Shown here piece by piece: positions 37,030-40,700 of a DNA stretch of 40,700 nucleotides. The notes under the pieces are model-generated. The model was not told where the DNA came from, did no database searches, and saw only the letters and a list, made by a program, of their open reading frames with translations. Position 1 is the first letter of the stretch. Each line of letters starts with the position of its first letter. The position numbers and the translations under genes were made by a program. The DNA comes from a virus: positions 1 through 40,700 of the IMG/VR virus record IMGVR_UViG_3300006845_000028, one strand, 5' to 3'.

Positions 37030-38139
37030 TTACGCCTTGAAGGCCGTGGACGCTTCGCGGTACTCCGCGAAGAGCTTCGGGTTGCTGCGGGAGACCTCAG
37101 TGACGGCGTCGGCGTACTGCATGCCGGTGTTCGCCTTCATGAGGTCCTCGATGGCCTTGTCGAACAGCTTCTCAGCGTCCGTCTCGCCAAGCGTGGTCGG
37201 GTCGCCACCGCCGCGCTCGCCGGTCTCGACGAGTGCCGTTCCTTCGGTGAGCAGCTTCAGGAAGGCCTCAGCACCCTCGGCGACCTTGTCGCCCAAGAGG
37301 ATGTTCTGGAAGGCTTCCTTCGCCGCCGGCGCGAGGACAATCTTACCCTTGTCCACGTCGGCAAGCTTCCGTGCGACCGTGTCGCGCCGGATCTGCTCCT
37401 TCATCTCCGTCAGCTGGTTGCCCTGCGCCTCAACCAGGTCGGCCAAAGCCTTCATGGCCGGGTTGGCGTCGGTCAGCTTCTTGAGTTCCGCCAGAAGAGC
37501 CGCATTCGGGTCTGCCGGCGGTGTGGGTGGATCAGCCGGAGGTGCCGGCTTGTTGAGTTCCGTGAGCTTGGCCCGCACCTCTGCATCGGTAGCGGTTTCG
37601 GCCAATCCCAGGGCCTCCCTGAGCTCCTTTGGCGTCACGCCTTCCTCCTTCTTGCTCTTGCCTGGGATCTCGAAAGACAGTTCCGAGAGGTTGACTGGTA
37701 GGATGTCCTTGAGGAATGGCCTGTTTGTCAGGCCACCACCACGAAGTACGTCCACGAATTCCGTACCACTCTTGGGGTGCGTCCACTTGTCAGCGAACTC
37801 AGGAGAGAAATACCGATACTCTCCATTGCGAATCGATGCAACAGCCTCCGGTGTAAATTCCACCTGAATGTGCAGACCGTCGCTGCCCCTTCCCTCGGCC
37901 TGCTTGATCCATCCCGCTGCTTTGCCGGTGTAGGCCTTGTGGTCGTAATCGATGTCGAGGGCAGTTCCTACGACGTTGTCGTTCACGTTCTTCGCAAACC
38001 GCTTCACGCGATCCTCGTCGAACTCGATGTCGCCGTAAAGTGGGTGCTTGTACTTGCCCAACGGCATGGCCTGCAGCCAAGTTACGTTGCCGTCGTGGAA
38101 CTGGTGTCCCTTGAGGTCGGTGTAGAAACCGAACTTCAT
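37030..38139 (-). CDS. Mu I-like capsid maturation protease with scaffold region
   Basis: A 369-residue protein. N-terminal half: 'ALDIDYDHKAYTGKAAGWIKQ...GLHIQVEFTPEAVASIRNGEYRYFSPEFADKWTHPKSG...GGGLTNRPFLKD' is the Mu prophage I protein pattern. The second half is helical and charged (LTELNKPAPPADPPTPPADPNAALLAELKKLT...), as in a fused scaffold. It starts with ATGA overlap to the small basic gene upstream. Confidence 0.88.
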   Translation of the reverse strand: MKFGFYTDLKGHQFHDGNVTWLQAMPLGKYKHPLYGDIEFDEDRVKRFAKNVNDNVVGTALDIDYDHKAYTGKAAGWIKQAEGRGSDGLHIQVEFTPEAVASIRNGEYRYFSPEFADKWTHPKSGTEFVDVLRGGGLTNRPFLKDILPVNLSELSFEIPGKSKKEEGVTPKELREALGLAETATDAEVRAKLTELNKPAPPADPPTPPADPNAALLAELKKLTDANPAMKALADLVEAQGNQLTEMKEQIRRDTVARKLADVDKGKIVLAPAAKEAFQNILLGDKVAEGAEAFLKLLTEGTALVETGERGGGDPTTLGETDAEKLFDKAIEDLMKANTGMQYADAVTEVSRSNPKLFAEYREASTAFKA

Positions 38140-38252
38140 GCCTTCTTCACCGCCTTCTTGGGCTTCTTCCGCTTCGGCTTGCCTGACTGCTTGGGCATTG
38201 GAATTGCCTTGGTCCCTGGGATCTTGGCTGGCTTACCGCCTCCGTAACCCAC
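38136..38252 (-). CDS. 38-residue Lys-rich basic protein
   Basis: GTG 38252 with GGGAGG just upstream opens a 38-residue frame: a Gly-rich start, then Pro/Lys-rich, ending KPKRKKPKKAVKKA. The TGA overlaps the protease ATG. No family; it may bind DNA or assist capsid assembly. Its charge and coupling suggest it is real. Confidence 0.6.
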   Translation of the reverse strand: MGYGGGKPAKIPGTKAIPMPKQSGKPKRKKPKKAVKKA

Positions 38253-38304
38253 TGGTTCCCTCCCTTTATTATCAAGTAGTCACCCAATGGTTAGCAAGGC
38301 CCTT

Positions 38305-38352
38305 GTTTAACAACGATCCACACGAGATTCACAACCCCACACGGGCAAAGGA
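38305..38352 (+). repeat. TTTAACAAC...CCACACGG...AAGGA intergenic element, copy 3
   Basis: Begins CCTTGTTTAACAAC, the same as at 20876, and ends CCCACACGGGCAAAGGA. It is on the plus strand although the genes on both sides run leftward. It fills the gap between the portal gene end (38353) and the small basic gene. No gene lies in this 100-base gap. Confidence 0.65.
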
Positions 38353-39873
38353 CTACTTGCCTCTTGAGTCCTTCCCTGCATTCTTGTTTCCAGTTCCGAC
38401 AGGCGCGGTCTTTGCCTGCCTCGGCGGACCTGCTGTCGCTTGGCCCGGAGGCTCTACAGATCCTGGTCCTTGTGGTGTCGCTACTTCGCGTCGTGTTTCG
38501 AGTTCTGCCATTGGCAGGTCGAGCTCGTGGCGTAGGAACTTCTCCAGGCGCTCGTCAGGTGTGATTGCACCTGCACCAATGAAGTTACGCAGGGAGAACG
38601 ACATGGTACGAATGTCTTCCCACTCGCCGATGCGCCGTGCACGAAGCTTCGGGTAGCCACCCCTACGGAAGTTGAAGTCAACCAGCTGCTTGATGACGTG
38701 TCTGTTGATGGTGTCTGTGACACAAGAGGCGATGTAACGTGTGCTCTTGTAGAACAGGTCCTGTGCTTCGCGCTTCTGATCAGATGCAGTAGCAAAAGGT
38801 GCAAGGATATTGTCGTAGATCTTCTTGTCATGGTGATCGATCGAGCTGATGCAGTCGACAGGCTGCCCTTCGAGCTTGGCGAACAGGATGTCCCAGAACG
38901 GCGGCAGCACAATGTGCGCACGCTCGTTCGTCCTCAGGTTCCGACCGATCTCGTCCGCGAGGCGCTTGTCAGCGTCGCCCCATCCCGGTGGAAGCTTGAT
39001 GATCGGTACGCCAATACCGTGCCGCTCCTTCTGGATGGCGTCGATCTTGTACAGCGTGTCCTTGAAGTACCAGTGCTTGTACACTGACCTCAAGACCGAA
39101 GTTCCACGCAGGTCGCCTGCCTCTGCCTCCAGGCTGAAGATGACCAACTTGCCGATCGGAATGAAGATCCCGTCCGGCTCACCCTGGAAGTCGTTCGGCA
39201 GCATGCGCACACCGTCAGGTCCACCATTGAGGTCGTACAGCCAATCCTGTACGTCCATCGGGTGACGAGGCGCGAGCTTCTTCAGGACGATCTTGCCATC
39301 ATCGTTAAGGCCGAACACCTTCTCGAAGACCATGTGGCCGTACTCACACATGAGCAAGATGTCATCCAGCACACGGGACCAAGACACGTTCAGCCCGTCG
39401 AACAGGATCTCTTCGACGAACTTGGCGATGTTCATGTCCAGGGGACTTTCCGAGGCTGGCTCCAAGAACCAGTGCGCCGCCTGAATCGGCGTCTTGAGTA
39501 GGCGCAGAGCTCCTCGAACGGTACCGTCCTGACGCTTCATCCGGTAGTACTCGGTGAGGCCCTGCAAGCCATACAGCTTCGGGTTCCACTCTTCCCTAGT
39601 CCAGGACGTCCACGGACTGGGGCTAGAGTACCCCAATTCACGAAGGGCTGCACCAGGGTCGAGATTTGTGTCGCGCTCGGCCATGACGATGTAGTCGTTG
39701 AAGTTGCCGTTGCCAGCACCAACAAGCTCGAACCTCGCCCAAGCTTCCTGGAAGCTCATGACCTTAGGCATCACGCCTGTTCGAGCCTGAAGGTCGGCGA
39801 GGTATGCGTCGAGAGCCGCACTTCCAGGGTCGACACCTGGCAGTGCCATCTCCAGTTCCAGTTGTTCTGCCAT
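38353..39873 (-). CDS. portal protein (DUF935-like)
   Basis: A 506-residue protein. 'LKTPIQAAHWFLEPAS...FVEEILFDGLNVSWSRVLDDILLMCEYGHMVFEKVFGLNDDGKIVLKKLAPRHPMDVQDW' and 'LVIFSLEAEAGDLRGTSVLRSVYKHWYFKDTLYKIDAIQKERHG.GVPIIKLP' match the Mu-type (DUF935) portal. The C-terminal 50 residues are Pro/Gly/Thr-rich. It lies directly after the terminase, as usual. Confidence 0.92.
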   Translation of the reverse strand: MAEQLELEMALPGVDPGSAALDAYLADLQARTGVMPKVMSFQEAWARFELVGAGNGNFNDYIVMAERDTNLDPGAALRELGYSSPSPWTSWTREEWNPKLYGLQGLTEYYRMKRQDGTVRGALRLLKTPIQAAHWFLEPASESPLDMNIAKFVEEILFDGLNVSWSRVLDDILLMCEYGHMVFEKVFGLNDDGKIVLKKLAPRHPMDVQDWLYDLNGGPDGVRMLPNDFQGEPDGIFIPIGKLVIFSLEAEAGDLRGTSVLRSVYKHWYFKDTLYKIDAIQKERHGIGVPIIKLPPGWGDADKRLADEIGRNLRTNERAHIVLPPFWDILFAKLEGQPVDCISSIDHHDKKIYDNILAPFATASDQKREAQDLFYKSTRYIASCVTDTINRHVIKQLVDFNFRRGGYPKLRARRIGEWEDIRTMSFSLRNFIGAGAITPDERLEKFLRHELDLPMAELETRREVATPQGPGSVEPPGQATAGPPRQAKTAPVGTGNKNAGKDSRGK

Positions 39874-39881
39874 CTGTTCCC

Positions 39882-40700
39882 CTAGAAGTTCATGTCGGCG
39901 GCCGAGAAAAACGAACTAAAGTCGGCTGCACCATCGCTTGATCCGAACTTGAAGAAACCGTTCGCACCATCACCTTCACCGTCGTACACAATGCCCATGG
40001 TGTTGACGTTCGGTACGCCCTTCAGGAATCCTCGAGGGTCGTACAGCTCGTCCAGGTGACTGTTACAGCCCAACTTGAAGACGTGCATCATGCCGTAGCG
40101 CAGTGCATCTAGTGCGTGGTCGTCGTACTTCTGTGCCGCTTCACGTGGATTGACCTGAAGGCGACTGCTCGGCGCCCGGTAACCGTTGAACTCTCGAATC
40201 ATGTTCTTGCAAGACGGGTCAATGGTCAACCGTGGCTTCTTCAAGCCGTCGGCGTACTGCAGATCTAGCTTCGAAGTCATCTCCGTCAGGTCAAGGCTGT
40301 CTGAAGGCTCACGGATCTTCAGGTACACCTTAATCAGGTCAACACCTTCACGCCAGTTAGCCTTGGCTTCAGGCATTGCCACACAAGGTGCGTAGTGCTG
40401 CGACACGTAAACAGCGGCCTCAGGATCAGCTGCATCTCCAAAGCACAGGTCAACCCGATACCCGTCCGGGTTATTCCTCGTCTTGAGTATGTTCAGATGC
40501 TCCTCAAGCGTCATGTACGCCTGGTAGTGCTCCCGCCACACGAAAACTTCGTCCCAAGGACTTACCTGGAACTCTATGGCCGCAAGAGGGTTCGTGTACC
40601 CCCAGTCAAAAGCAACATAGTTAGGCCAGTCGGGGTTGAACGTATGTGGTCGTACATGGGTCGTTTCAGCGAACTCACCGTAAATCTTCCCGACGAATGC
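39882..40700 (-). CDS. terminase large subunit (C-terminal part, continues beyond the window)
   Basis: The frame is open from the window edge to TAG near 39882, giving 272 residues of the C-terminal nuclease half. 'PDWPNYVAFDWGYTNPLAAIEFQ' has the first nuclease Asp, and 'YDDHALDALRYGMMHVF' the last. A start at GTG 40541 would cut off the first nuclease motif, so the gene begins outside this window. It packages DNA into the prohead together with the portal. Confidence 0.9.
   Translation of the reverse strand, partial: AFVGKIYGEFAETTHVRPHTFNPDWPNYVAFDWGYTNPLAAIEFQVSPWDEVFVWREHYQAYMTLEEHLNILKTRNNPDGYRVDLCFGDAADPEAAVYVSQHYAPCVAMPEAKANWREGVDLIKVYLKIREPSDSLDLTEMTSKLDLQYADGLKKPRLTIDPSCKNMIREFNGYRAPSSRLQVNPREAAQKYDDHALDALRYGMMHVFKLGCNSHLDELYDPRGFLKGVPNVNTMGIVYDGEGDGANGFFKFGSSDGAADFSSFFSAADMNF

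Noticed and set aside
35608-37701. 697-codon open frame on the plus strand, antisense to capsid, decoration and protease genes
   Set aside because: It is the mirror frame of three well-recognised structural genes in a high-GC stretch; its product is low-complexity Arg/Leu/Val/Asp-rich with no domain, and no SD or promoter is seen.
3825-38290. ACCCAATGG(G/T)T repeated at 3828, 22554 and 38281
   Set aside because: Too short to treat as an element by itself; the three copies lie in unlike contexts.

Overview
The window is part of a tailed-phage genome, a siphovirus that most likely infects an actinomycete, possibly Streptomyces. The host guess rests on the moderate GC content, the tight packing with many GTG/TTG starts, the small cysteine-cluster proteins, an M15-like endolysin with an HLWHRH motif, and the actinophage style of the unknown proteins. 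No cellular housekeeping gene is present.

The genes form two convergent blocks. The rightward block (1-22.5 kb) is early and replicative. It opens with small unknown genes, several with zinc-binding cysteines, served by three near-identical sigma70-type promoters (940, 2171, 7749). A tRNA-like sequence lies at 2.93 kb. A SNF2 helicase follows (4.2-5.6 kb), then a second run of unknown proteins. Next is a recombination set: Cas4/RecB-like nuclease, Sak4-like ATPase and a DUF669-type ssDNA-binding candidate (7.8-10.6 kb). After it come a primase/DUF3987 helicase-like protein (10.65-12.9 kb), a 7-deazaguanine DNA-modification cassette (queC, queD, queE, folE, two MazG-like proteins, dpdA; 12.9-17.8 kb) and a family A DNA polymerase with an N-terminal uracil-DNA glycosylase domain (17.7-20.1 kb). 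Two tiny membrane proteins, an HNH-like protein, a P-loop protein, a RuvC-like resolvase and a staphylococcal-nuclease-like protein complete the block.

The leftward block (40.7-22.65 kb, in transcription order) is the virion and lysis set: terminase large subunit (cut by the window edge), portal, a small basic protein, Mu-I-like protease/scaffold, decoration protein, major capsid protein, connectors, tail completion, tail terminator, tail tube, tail chaperones joined by a -1 frameshift (slippery A AAA AAC plus stem-loop), tape measure, Dit-like distal tail protein with a large insert, minor tail proteins, an endolysin with a collagen-like tail, a His-rich tail-collar protein and a holin-like protein.

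Working model: FolE, QueD, QueE and QueC make preQ0 from GTP, and DpdA inserts it into phage DNA in place of guanine. No QueF or amidotransferase step is visible, so deoxy-preQ0 is the expected end product, as a shield against host restriction.

The most unusual non-coding signal is a family of intergenic repeats. Arrays of a GTCTAAC-type iteron with a fixed 11/9/12-bp (or 12/9/12) step occur at 3.76, 20.77 and 32.25 kb, with a two-unit copy at 0.9 kb. A second, roughly 46-bp element (TTAACAACC ... CCACACGG ... AGGA) occurs at gene junctions at 13.95, 20.88, 22.62 and 38.3 kb. No integrase, repressor or CRISPR array is visible in this window.
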